A stretch of 44,342 nt of DNA, taken from assembly GCA_001661245.1 (NCBI GenBank), contig KV454015.1, positions 625,144-669,485 on the forward strand, in the 5' to 3' direction. Shown here piece by piece: positions 30,166-39,522 of this stretch (positions are counted from its first letter, which is position 1; every line of letters begins with the position of its first letter). The notes beneath the pieces were generated by a model that worked only from the letters and a program-made list of their open reading frames with translations, was not told the DNA's origin and did no database searches. The stretch comes from Pachysolen tannophilus NRRL Y-2460 (lineage: Eukaryota > Ascomycota > Pichiomycetes > Alaninales > Pachysolenaceae). The translations under genes were made by a program, and so were the position numbers.

Positions 30166-32250
30166 ATGGTTATAGGCAAACCACCGGGGCAGTTTGATTG
30201 GGCAAAGGATATTCCTTGTAAGAATATAACCATATATGGGTATTGCAAGCACCAGGATAAATGTGCTTATAAACACGATATAGGTGTGAATGCTAAAAGT
30301 TCACCACTGGTATCCACAACGTTATCGACGGTTAATAATAATAACAATAATAACAATAATAATAATAGCAGCACCACTACTACTACTACCAGTACCGCCA
30401 CTGCTACTACTTCACATCAACTTAATACGGCGGCTCCAACATTTATACCTTCTAATGTATCACGTCCAACTTCGTCTTCGACCACCACATTCTCGACACC
30501 TTCTTCATCGCAAACAGGTACTTTACCTAAAAAGAAATTTAATTTTGATTCTCCTTCTTTTACTCCAAACGTTGCTTCGAATTCGTTTAACACACCACCA
30601 CCAAATCCAAAAGATGTGCCAACATTCGTTCCAAATTCAACAGAAATTACTGAAAATAATCTGGACAATCATTATCATTCAGATGGTAAGAATAACGTTA
30701 ATTCCACCCCAACGGTAAATCAAGTTTTCAATTTTGATACACCATCATTTACACCGTCATTTACACCGAATAATACTGTATCATTTGCAAATAACGTTCA
30801 TCATAATCCTGATATACCGCTTTCTCCACTGATATCACATACTCAACCTTCAACTACAGCTGGAACATCTATTGTGAATCCTTATAGTACAGGGAATGGT
30901 CTTCCTCAAAATGAGATTTTTTTTGCACAACCAACAACTGCTTATCCTTTACAATATCACTTGTATGCACCTGTACCACCACCACATATGCAATTACCTT
31001 TACAACCAAATGAAAGAAATGCACAATCACTTTTCATTCCAAATGATTTAAGAGAAAAGCTTCAGCTTAAAAATGAAGCATCGCTACAAGTTTTACCTCA
31101 TTCAAAATTACCACAACTCGTTGATGTTTATCATTCCTTGGTTCCAATCGATCAAAAATATGAAAAATCAGCAAGAGTATATGGAGTTCCAAGTTCATTA
31201 TATAAAGTATGCTCTAACATAGATGGTAACTTATATGCATTACGCCGATTAGAAGGTGTAAAACATATTAATGAAAGCGCTATTGCTTCAGTGAAAAGAT
31301 GGCAAAATGTTAAATCAGCAAATGTTGTGAAATTATATTTAGCCTTCACTAATATGGCATTCAATGATAACTCATTATTTCTAGTGTATGATTATTATCC
31401 ATGCTCTTCAACTTTACTTGAGGCTCATTTCCAACCTTCTGGTATAAGAAAACCAGAAATTATAAGTGAAAACATTCTTTGGAGTTATATCGTTCAATTG
31501 ACAAATGCATTGGTAGCAATTCATGAAAAGGGTTTAGCTGCTAGAACTATAGACTTGTCAAAAGTGATAATTACAAATAAAGGTAGAATTAGATTATCTG
31601 GTTGTGGAGTATTAGATATTCTTAACTATGGTGAAGATAAAAAATTAGAAGAACTTCAAAAAATTGATTTGGAAAATTTTACTAAACTTATATTTGATTT
31701 AGCAGCTAGTTCTATTCCTACAAGAGGTATTGACAAATCACAAGTAGATATTGTTAAACTATTACCATTTTCTGACAATTTCAAAAATGTTTTAATTTAT
31801 ATGATATCAGATCTTTCTAATTTAACATTATCTAAATTACAATCTATTATAGCACCACAAATCATGCAAACTATGAATGACCTTGAAAATGCAAATGATT
31901 ATATTGAAGGTCAGTTGACCAGAGAATTGGAAAACTCAAGATTAGTAAGATTAATGATTAAATTAGGTTTCATAAATGAAAGACCTGGATTTGCCAATGA
32001 TCCATCGTGGTCTGAGACTGGTGATAGATATCCAATCAAATTATTCAGAGACTACGTTTTCCATCAAGTAGATGAGAATGGCAAGGCAGTTGTTGATTTA
32101 TCTCATGTCTTGAGTTGTTTGAATAAATTGGATGCAGGTATAGATGAAACCATCCTATTGGTTAGTCCTGATGAAAAAAGCTGTGTTATCCTGTCATACA
32201 AAAAATTGAAAGAAATCGTAGATGCCGCATTTCGTGACCTTAGCAAATAG
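30166..32250 (+). CDS. PAN3: Pan3, pseudokinase subunit of the Pan2-Pan3 poly(A) nuclease
   Basis: Pan3 recruits the Pan2 deadenylase to poly(A)-binding protein on mRNA. The 694-residue protein starts with an RNA-binding CCCH finger (C18-x8-C27-x5-C33-x3-H37) within DWAKDIPCKNITIYGYCKH. A low-complexity region with Asn and Thr runs follows. It carries PAM2-like motifs for the Pab1 MLLE domain: LNTAAPTFIP at 85-94, FNFDSPSFTP at 124-133 and FNFDTPSFTP at 188-197. The pseudokinase domain covers about 320-560, with the HRD position replaced (KGLAARTIDLSKVII) and no DFG (LSGCGVLDI). A coiled coil and C-terminal knob end in VSPDEKSCVILSYKKLKEI, matching the family. Length is close to S. cerevisiae Pan3 (679). 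Confidence 0.95.
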   Translation: MVIGKPPGQFDWAKDIPCKNITIYGYCKHQDKCAYKHDIGVNAKSSPLVSTTLSTVNNNNNNNNNNNSSTTTTTTSTATATTSHQLNTAAPTFIPSNVSRPTSSSTTTFSTPSSSQTGTLPKKKFNFDSPSFTPNVASNSFNTPPPNPKDVPTFVPNSTEITENNLDNHYHSDGKNNVNSTPTVNQVFNFDTPSFTPSFTPNNTVSFANNVHHNPDIPLSPLISHTQPSTTAGTSIVNPYSTGNGLPQNEIFFAQPTTAYPLQYHLYAPVPPPHMQLPLQPNERNAQSLFIPNDLREKLQLKNEASLQVLPHSKLPQLVDVYHSLVPIDQKYEKSARVYGVPSSLYKVCSNIDGNLYALRRLEGVKHINESAIASVKRWQNVKSANVVKLYLAFTNMAFNDNSLFLVYDYYPCSSTLLEAHFQPSGIRKPEIISENILWSYIVQLTNALVAIHEKGLAARTIDLSKVIITNKGRIRLSGCGVLDILNYGEDKKLEELQKIDLENFTKLIFDLAASSIPTRGIDKSQVDIVKLLPFSDNFKNVLIYMISDLSNLTLSKLQSIIAPQIMQTMNDLENANDYIEGQLTRELENSRLVRLMIKLGFINERPGFANDPSWSETGDRYPIKLFRDYVFHQVDENGKAVVDLSHVLSCLNKLDAGIDETILLVSPDEKSCVILSYKKLKEIVDAAFRDLSK

Positions 32251-32770
32251 TCCCCAAAACTTAGATACTTCATTGTTCTAGTTATGTAATAAATAAAATC
32301 GTTATATTTATATATATGTTTTTGTGCAACTGAAAAATTCTGTTTGTTTACACAAAGTTGATAATAGATGCATATTTGTGCATACAGTTGGTTTTTCCAA
32401 ATCTGCTCACCAGTACAACAGATCAAATCATACTCCATTAAAAGTTTGTATTATATAATGAGGAGTAATGAATGTTTCTAATAGCATTGAGGTCTATAAG
32501 ACTATTTATTATTATAGATAGAGATTATTATTAGTCTTTTGATTTTTTTTTGTGTTATTGGTGTGTTAAAAAATTTTTTTGAATCAACCTAATTAATAGT
32601 AAACTTGGTTTGATTGTATTATTTTGAATCGTTCTTTTTTTTGCCGCCTTTCTTTTTCTCCTGGTGATACTGTGTTTTTGACTTTTAATAGTTATTCTTG
32701 TGATAAGATTACTGTTAGCCTTGTGTGTGTGTTTTTATCTTTTTGGGGAGGTTTTTTTTTTGAAGTTAAA
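32251..32770. other. Spacer between PAN3 and the two-exon unknown gene
   Basis: Tandem plus-strand spacer. T tracts and short TA runs follow PAN3. The frame of the next gene stays open upstream to about 32624 without an ATG, so that part is taken as leader. No RNA gene recognised. Confidence 0.5.
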
Positions 32771-34677
32771 ATGGATTTGCACAACTTGAAATACAAATTT
32801 GAAAAATTTAAAATCAATTATAATCATGGTAAGAACAGTCTTGATAAAAATCCAAGAATTGTTGCAGGGCGTTTACCAAATCGTCCATTGATTTCTTTGA
32901 GAACAAATCCTCATGATCCATATAATTTGAACGATGTCACTGTTTTTGGACCCACTCCAGATGTAATAACGTTAAACAACAATGTTGAACGTGAAGAGTA
33001 TGGGTTTTCTTTAAATAAGAGCAACAAGAGTACAAATAGCAATAGCGATGAAAATGATAAAGAAGGAAAGGAGATAGAAAATTTAAATAATGATATTGAA
33101 AATGTTCAAGAAATTTCTTCTTCTCCTTCAAAGATAAGGGAGAATTTACAACAGGCAACTCTTATGAAGAATGGGATTGAATGTCATTGTAGTTGTCATT
33201 CACATGCGGATTATGGACAACATCAAGAGTTTATTGAAGGCCGTAATTGTACTGAGTCTGTGATTAGTTCTTCTGGTAGTAAAGACGAACATTTACAAGA
33301 AGAAGGACATAATGCCGTTAACACAACAAATCAACTGCCCTTTTCCAAAATGTTACATCGTTATAATAAATTTTTAAGATTTAAATCATCGAAAAAAAAT
33401 AGTTTTCCAATGGAAGTTCCTTCACCAATTATTGAGTGTAATACAGGTTCTGTAGGTAAAGCAGAAGCAGAAGAAATGAAAAAATTAGAAGAAGAAAGAG
33501 TTATTAAACCTGAAAAAAAACATCCAGAAGTTGAAAATAATATACCTAAGATCTTACCTGGGGTTAGAAATATTTCTAGAAGAGAATCAGTTTTATATTC
33601 AAGTAGAAAACCTTCATCTCAAATTGTTACAAGATTAAACTCAAATATTACAAGACCTCTTTCAATGGAAACAAATTCAACTTTAATTACTGGTAACAAT
33701 GAAAATAAAAGATCAAATCATCCAGAAACAGAATTATATCTTTCTGGACTTTGTAACTGTGCTTCATGTGAAAAGAAACGTTTAAATTCAAGCGATAGTG
33801 CATGGAAAACAATAATGAATGATGTTTCTTTAAATGCAGCACTCTTATCAACTGGAAACCATCCAAGGAGAACCATTTCTAATGAAGTTAATTCTGATTT
33901 CACAAATTGTAAATATGGAACTGAACATCTTGATAACGAAAGAGATAGAAATGAGATACGTTTAGGTTTAAAAAAGAAGAAATTTTTAAAACTTAATGGA
34001 CCAAGAGAAAATCAAAATACCGTTGAAAGTGTTGATTCTTGGGCACCATTAAATGTTGTTGATGCTGTTGATGGAAATAACAATAATAACAATAATAATA
34101 ATAATAACAATGAGAATTTGAAAATAACTTCGATAAGCAATAGTTTTAAAAATAAGGATACGAGTAAGGAATACTTAAAGTGTAGTAATTATTACATCAC
34201 TTTTAATATAGTTTGAAAATACTGACTAACAAATTATTTCAATTAGATGCAATTTCAAAAGAAGTTTCTGAAATTAAATCAAATGGATGGGAAATTCAAA
34301 ATCGCACTTCTAGGCCATCAAGTTCTCTTTCCAATATAACAGATTCATTAAATAGAGAAAATTCAGGAACATATAGTTACGGTGTACTTTCCAATTATTA
34401 TTCAGATGGACCAGATGCTACACCTATTTGGAGAACGAAGAGAACAATTGATAACGTTGAAAACATTAAAAATGAATGGTTAGAAGATACATCTAAAGAT
34501 GAAAATAATAATTTCAATACTAAAGTTAACACCACTGATAATAATAAAGAAAACTTGGTATTACTACCTGAAAAATTGAGATCAGATTTTTCCATGCCAA
34601 TGACTATTATTAATCAAGCTGTTGACTCTGATATCAATGAAATCAACGATATTGCAGATATTTCTGAAACATTTTAA
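32771..34677 (+). CDS. Unknown protein with two Cys clusters (two exons)
   Basis: I do not recognise this protein. The first exon runs from the ATG at 32771 to 34163. A donor GTAAGG at 34164 and an acceptor TTAG ending at 34246, with a GACTAAC branch site at 34224-34230, define an 83-base intron. The second exon is 34247-34677. Phases agree, giving 607 residues. The N terminus MDLHNLKYKFEKFKINY is followed by a region that looks folded (RIVAGRLPNRPLISLRTN, VTVFGPTPDVITL). Two small Cys/His groups occur: CHCSCHSH near residue 139 and CNCASC near 327, which might bind metal. The rest is Ser/Asn/Glu-rich with an Asn run near 440. The C-terminal exon has TDSLNRENSGTYSYGVLSNY and WRTKRTIDNVENIKNEW. 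No signal peptide or membrane span is seen. Confidence 0.75.
34164..34246 (+). other. Intron of the 32771 gene
   Basis: 83 bases, donor GTAAGG, branch site GACTAAC 16 bases before the acceptor TTAG. Reading through reaches a TGA inside the intron at 34214-34216, so retention would remove the last 143 residues. Confidence 0.8.
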
Positions 34678-35561
34678 GATTGATAAAGTTTGCTTTTAGT
34701 GTTAAAAAAAAAAAAATAAAATAAATAATTAAAGAAGAAGAAATAGATTATATATAACTAGATTTTTGCTTTTTTGGAAAACATATATTACAACAATGGG
34801 TTCAACTTGATTTAATAAATTGAAATTGAAATATTCATTTACAATGGTTTTTGTGAATATTTTCAATTTTTTACTTTTTTACTTTTTTTTTTTTTCTTTT
34901 GCCTTTTCTTTTCTCTTTTATATATTATGAATCTGGTCTTTTTAGTTAATAAACAATGTATTTTGCTGTATATGATAATGATATTGAATATGTTGTTGTT
35001 ATTAATGTGTTGTGATAGTATAGACTAATGCGGAAATATTGCGATGGACTATAAATCGTACATATATAAATGTTTTGAAGTTGCAGTTTGCAGTATCAGG
35101 TTGCCTCATTTCAAATTTAGTTTAGTTTAGTCTAAAACTTTTGGAGTTGTTTAAAAACAGGAAAAAAGTGAATTCCTCTTTTATCATGGCATTAAGAATC
35201 AATCCATTTGGTTCTCTGTTGATGGGTTACCAAATTACTGAAATAAATATCATGGAATTTGGATTTCCCATGTTAAGGTTGATAATTTAGGTTTCACTAT
35301 TATCAATTTTTCTTTTTAATATTCTCGATCCTAGTATTACCTTATATTGGAGCAGGAACAATTATTGATTTGCTGTTGTGGGTTTTCTTTCATTAGTGGT
35401 AACAATTTTATTTTCAAAAAATTGAATAGTGGCAAAAAATCATAGTTGAGTATTCAAAGTCTTTTTCTTTTTTTTTTTATTATTTTGCATCCCTTTATCT
35501 GTATCAAGAGTTTAAAGTACGATTCAATTATTGTAGCAAGGCCAAGTGGTGGTGATTGAAG
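34678..35561. other. GPA1 upstream region
   Basis: 884 bases with no gene recognised. T tracts follow the previous gene. I looked for pheromone response elements (TGAAACA) and found no exact match; a weaker GTTTCAC occurs near 35291. A small frame antisense to the GPA1 start is not considered real. Confidence 0.5.
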
Positions 35562-36923
35562 ATGGGTTGCGCAGCAAGCTCTGAAATGGATGAGCTTGAT
35601 CCATTTTATGAAAGTAAGAAGACAAATGATGCAATTGAACATTTATTGGCAGGAAATAAAGGTGGTAAGAAAAATCAAGTTAAATTGTTATTATTAGGAA
35701 CTGGAGAAAGTGGGAAATCCACTGTGTTGAAACAAATGAGATTACTTCATCATAATGGTTTTAGTAATCAAGAAAGACTGCAATATGCCCAAGTTATATG
35801 GGCCGATGCAATTCAAAGTATGAAGATATTAATCATGCAGGCAAGAACATTGGGAATTTCATTATCTTGTGATGAACCTGGTTCTAAGTTGAATGTTTTC
35901 AAGCAAATAGTTTTAAAATATAATGCTTTAGAACATATAGATACAGGTGCTGCTGGTGGTAGTGATTTTTTAAATGATTATGTTGTTAAATATTCAAAGA
36001 AAAGTGAATATAGAAGAAAAATTCAAAGTACAGGAAAATTAGGTGTAGCACCATGGGAAGAAGATTTACCTAATCCATCGGATAATGGACAAGATGCTAT
36101 AATAGAAAATATAGAAGAAGGTTTAAATGAAACTACTGATATTGGTCCAGGTGTTACCGCTTTTATTTTTCCTAATAAAAACACTAAATTAGTAACAAAA
36201 TCTATTTCTGTTACTAGAGAACAAATTGCAGAATCTATAAAACAATTATGGAATAACGATAAAGGAATTCAACAATGTTTTTTAAGATCTAATGAGTTTC
36301 AATTAGAAGGAAGTGCTGCTTATTATTTTGATAATATAGATAAATTTGCTTCATCAGATTATGTTTGTACAGATGAAGATATTTTAAAAGGTAGAATTAA
36401 AACTACAGGAATTAGTGAAACAAATTTTGATATAAATGGTTATAGATTCAAAGTATTGGATGCTGGAGGACAAAGATCAGAACGATCAAAATGGATTCAT
36501 TGTTTTGAAGATATAACAGCTGTATTATTTGTCCTAGCTATTTCAGAATATGATCAAAAATTATTTGAAGATAGATCAGTCAACAGAATGCATGAAGCCA
36601 TGCACTTGTTTAACCAGTTGCGTAACTCTAGATGGTTTTATGATGTTCCATTCATCTTATTTGTCAATAAAATGGATTTATTTGAGAAAAAACTTTCACA
36701 TTCACCTCTTGTAAAATATTTCCCAGAATATCAAGGAGACCCAACAGATGTAGAAGCTGCTACCAAATTTTTCGAAAATTGTTTCATAAGCATGAATAAG
36801 ACAAATAAACCAATCTATATTCATAGAACATGTGCTACAGATACACAGAGTATGAAATTTGTCTTAACAGCTATTACTGATATGATTATTCAACAAAATT
36901 TGAAAAAAAGCGGTATGATATAA
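35562..36923 (+). CDS. GPA1: Heterotrimeric G protein alpha subunit of the mating pathway
   Basis: Gpa1 binds the pheromone receptors and holds Ste4-Ste18 inactive until GTP exchange. The ATG at 35562 gives MGCAASSEMDELDPF, with Gly2 for myristoylation and Cys3 for palmitoylation. G-box motifs are GTGESGKST (46-54), LKGRIKTTGI (switch I with the catalytic Arg), DAGGQRSERSKWIHCFED (switch II), FVNKMD and TCATDT. A fungal GPA1-specific insert lies in the helical domain around residues 125-225, which separates it from GPA2. The C terminus NLKKSGMI lacks the pertussis-toxin Cys and resembles Candida Cag1. Length is 453 residues, against 472 in S. cerevisiae and 429 in C. albicans as I recall them. 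An in-frame extension upstream of this ATG has no Met. Confidence 0.96.
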   Translation: MGCAASSEMDELDPFYESKKTNDAIEHLLAGNKGGKKNQVKLLLLGTGESGKSTVLKQMRLLHHNGFSNQERLQYAQVIWADAIQSMKILIMQARTLGISLSCDEPGSKLNVFKQIVLKYNALEHIDTGAAGGSDFLNDYVVKYSKKSEYRRKIQSTGKLGVAPWEEDLPNPSDNGQDAIIENIEEGLNETTDIGPGVTAFIFPNKNTKLVTKSISVTREQIAESIKQLWNNDKGIQQCFLRSNEFQLEGSAAYYFDNIDKFASSDYVCTDEDILKGRIKTTGISETNFDINGYRFKVLDAGGQRSERSKWIHCFEDITAVLFVLAISEYDQKLFEDRSVNRMHEAMHLFNQLRNSRWFYDVPFILFVNKMDLFEKKLSHSPLVKYFPEYQGDPTDVEAATKFFENCFISMNKTNKPIYIHRTCATDTQSMKFVLTAITDMIIQQNLKKSGMI

Positions 36924-37267
36924 GTCAGAAATAAAACAAAAACAAAAAAGAAAAAAAAATAAGGAAAAAACTAACTTGAAAAGACTTTATATAAAAAATA
37001 TAATTTAATATAATATAATTTAATTTAATAGTACAATAGGAATAGTAAATATAAAATTGTTGTCTTCCAACAAAGTAATGTAATGTAATTACATAGATCA
37101 ACCACAATCTACTTAAATAATTAATACCTTAGTTCTTCTTATCTATGGTATTAATCCCTTATCAGGGGCAACCCATAAATAAAAGGTAGTGTGCTATATT
37201 AACAAAACAATTTGAAATTTCTTTTTTCTTGCAACAAGCACGTCTAAAAGATAACACAGTGTCTCTT

Positions 37268-37312
37268 TTATATATATAAATATATATAAATATATATAAA
37301 TATATATATTTA
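37268..37312. repeat. AT-rich tandem repeat, period about 12
   Basis: Units of TATATATAAATA are repeated about three and a half times. A simple repeat, possibly part of the GPA1 3' region. Confidence 0.7.
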
Positions 37313-37574
37313 TGTAACAGCTAATCAATCATAAAAATTATTTATTATTCAAAATCTAGCTATATCATTTATTGAATATCTATTTTATTGATTAGATTGA
37401 AGGTACTATTTACTTTTTTTTTTGTTTTGGCTCATTGTAATTGTTTCAATTAATTTAGTTTGTGTTGTTGTATTGTATTGTATTGTATTGTGTTGAGAAA
37501 AACAGGATGGTTTACAAACTTTAATTTTAAACACTTTGCGTGCAAGAGTTTAAAATCAATACATAATCAGAATT

Positions 37575-37582
37575 AGAGTCAT
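37575..37582 (-). promoter_or_regulatory. Gcn4-like site (ATGACTCT), copy 1
   Basis: AGAGTCAT on the plus strand, ATGACTCT on the minus. It matches the Gcn4/AP-1 core RTGACTCAY at all but the last core base. It lies 567-574 bases before the PCL5-like ATG. Confidence 0.35.
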
Positions 37583-37756
37583 TCATCTATCTTATTTATT
37601 CTGTTGAAAGAGATTGTTATATAACAGATCATCTGATTAACAGAACATTTAACACGAATCAAACTTCTTTATTGAGATAGAGCCGGATTAAAAATAGGTG
37701 TGGTGTTTTAAAGAGTTACCAAAAAAAACAAAAGGTAGTGTCAACGGTCACAAAAA

Positions 37757-37764
37757 AGAGTCAT
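37757..37764 (-). promoter_or_regulatory. Gcn4-like site (ATGACTCT), copy 2
   Basis: An identical eight-base site to the one at 37575, 385-392 bases before the PCL5-like ATG. In S. cerevisiae PCL5 is a Gcn4 target, so two copies of the same near-consensus site are suggestive. Confidence 0.35.
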
Positions 37765-38148
37765 CATCATCATCGAGAATTGGTTGGTTGAGCCGCAGAT
37801 TATCCGAGAAATTTGCTGCTGCTAGTTGTAGTCATAATTATCAAGTCGTTTGTCTAATTTTCGATATAAATAATACAATATCCAAAGTATTTTGTAACTT
37901 TGATTTTTTAAAAAGTTAAGTCAGTGGGCTTGAGTTTTCTTTTTTTTTCACTCTTCATTTTTCATTTTTTGTTTTCCATTTTAGTTTCATCCTTTTTTGT
38001 ATTTTATTTCATTTTTTTTTTTTTTTTTTGTTGGTAAACGATAAGACATTCATTCATTTTTTTTTTTTTTTTTTTGGGTTATTAGGTTAAGATTCATTTT
38101 TTATTTTTATTTTATTTCGTTTTTTTTTCTTTTGGTTTGGTTATTTAA

Positions 38149-39321
38149 ATGTCATATCTAGTTGAAGGTGGCGGAAATGCAGCTAAGTCCATCACTCCTG
38201 TCTCGACAGGTCCAGCCACGATTGGAACACCAGATAGTGTTTTAGCATCATTCACAACATTAGGGGATTATAAGCATGTTTGTGGTAATGTTTTGAATAA
38301 GTCGGCTGTGTTGCAAGAACGGCAAGAGTTTTTCAATATAACCCCACCTACATCAGACAGAAATCAAGATCTTTCAAGTCCCGGTTCTGTATCTAATTCG
38401 AAATCGATTTCACGCAATGAATTTGTAGATTCATTGATTAATGCAGCATCTTTATTATTGGAATTAACTTTTTCATCTCATCATTTTTTCAATAACAATG
38501 ATAATAATGAAAAAATTCAGTGGTTTCTTAAAGAAACATTACGTCGTTCAAAATCTTCATATTGCACTTTACAAATTGCTTTATATTATATTTATAAGTT
38601 GAAATCGAAAATAACTGAAAATAAATTAAAAGATTGCTTGGTATTCACTTGTCCAAAACGTTTATTTTTGACGAGTTTAATTTTGTCATCAAAGTTTTTA
38701 CAGGATAAAAATTATTCATTGAAAACTTGGTCAAAACTTAGTGGATTACCATTAAAAGAATTGATCAAAAATGAATTCATTATATTGAAGGCTTTGAATT
38801 ATGAGCTTAATATAGACATTAGTGTTTATGCAGAATGGTCAAGATTACTACTAGTTTGCACTTATGTCAATGATATTTCGAAATCATCATCGCTGAATTC
38901 TGAGACGTTACAGTTACAGTTACAAAATAATGTTACTGGCTCAATTTCAAAAAAATTGTCATCATCATTATCGTTGTCATCACATATATCTCATGACTCT
39001 TCATCATCAAGTTTTAAGGAGAATTTAGCGACTTTGTCTAAAAAAAGACAATTGGCGCAGATTTTCAGTAATTTTGACAAGAAGAGATTAGAGTTTTCCA
39101 AGATTCATCAGGAAAAAATTGGTGAGAATGATATTTGTAATGACAAATCTTGTTATTTGAAGTCATTGGTGCCAGCCAAACATTTTACCACTTCTGTTGT
39201 TTCGGATTCACATTCTTCATTTGATAAAGTTATTGTTATTAATGCTACTAATAACAGAAAAAGGAGGTTAGAATGCGATGATAATGATAAATCAAGATTT
39301 TCAAAAGTAATTCGTATTTGA
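38149..39321 (+). CDS. PCL5: Pho85-type cyclin, PCL5-like
   Basis: Pcl cyclins activate the kinase Pho85; Pcl5 directs phosphorylation and degradation of the amino-acid-starvation regulator Gcn4. In this 390-residue protein the cyclin box spans about residues 90-232. The stretches LRRSKSS, CPKRLFLTSLILSSKFLQDK, NYSLKTWSKLSGL and ALNYELNI align well with yeast Pcl5 (LKRSKCS, SRRIFLCCLILSHKFLND, YSMKNWQIISGL, LNYELAI). The N-terminal 88 residues and a Ser-rich tail of about 150 residues are extra; Pcl5 is only 229 residues in S. cerevisiae. The tail ends in a basic NNRKRRLECDDNDK, similar to KRPRESDND in Pcl5. Other PCL1/2/9-group cyclins remain possible, hence moderate confidence in the symbol. 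Confidence 0.8.
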   Translation: MSYLVEGGGNAAKSITPVSTGPATIGTPDSVLASFTTLGDYKHVCGNVLNKSAVLQERQEFFNITPPTSDRNQDLSSPGSVSNSKSISRNEFVDSLINAASLLLELTFSSHHFFNNNDNNEKIQWFLKETLRRSKSSYCTLQIALYYIYKLKSKITENKLKDCLVFTCPKRLFLTSLILSSKFLQDKNYSLKTWSKLSGLPLKELIKNEFIILKALNYELNIDISVYAEWSRLLLVCTYVNDISKSSSLNSETLQLQLQNNVTGSISKKLSSSLSLSSHISHDSSSSSFKENLATLSKKRQLAQIFSNFDKKRLEFSKIHQEKIGENDICNDKSCYLKSLVPAKHFTTSVVSDSHSSFDKVIVINATNNRKRRLECDDNDKSRFSKVIRI

Positions 39322-39454
39322 TATTATTTTACTGTATATTTGTGTATATTTAATTGATATTATTTTTATGCTTATTCTACTTTTGTTTTGAAACTTCACA
39401 AAAGACGTAGTTATATTTTACTTACTTTTAGTTATGAACAGATATTTACAAGTT

Positions 39455-39483
39455 TTGAAAGAAAAGAAAAGAAAAGAAAAGAA
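39455..39483. repeat. (AAAGA)n microsatellite
   Basis: About five to six AAAAG units in the short convergent spacer between the cyclin gene and RSM7. Confidence 0.75.
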
Positions 39484-39522
39484 GAAAAAAAAAAAATTGA
39501 TTGATATATATGTTAATTCAAT

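Larger units (their letters stand above)
36924..38148. other. Upstream region of the PCL5-like cyclin
   Basis: 1.2 kb without a recognised gene. It contains an inverted repeat TTAATACC/GGTATTAA (37121-37128 and 37147-37154) soon after GPA1, a 12-base-period TA/A repeat at about 37268-37312, a TGTAT repeat at about 37467-37492, two AGAGTCAT sites at 37575 and 37757, and T tracts before the ATG at 38149. Confidence 0.5.

Noticed and set aside
32624-32770. In-frame extension before the 32771 start
   Set aside because: No ATG in the extension and T-rich translation; the leader interpretation is simpler.
37698-37919. 73-residue frame upstream of the cyclin
   Set aside because: No ATG at its start, no homology, and it overlaps a likely promoter.
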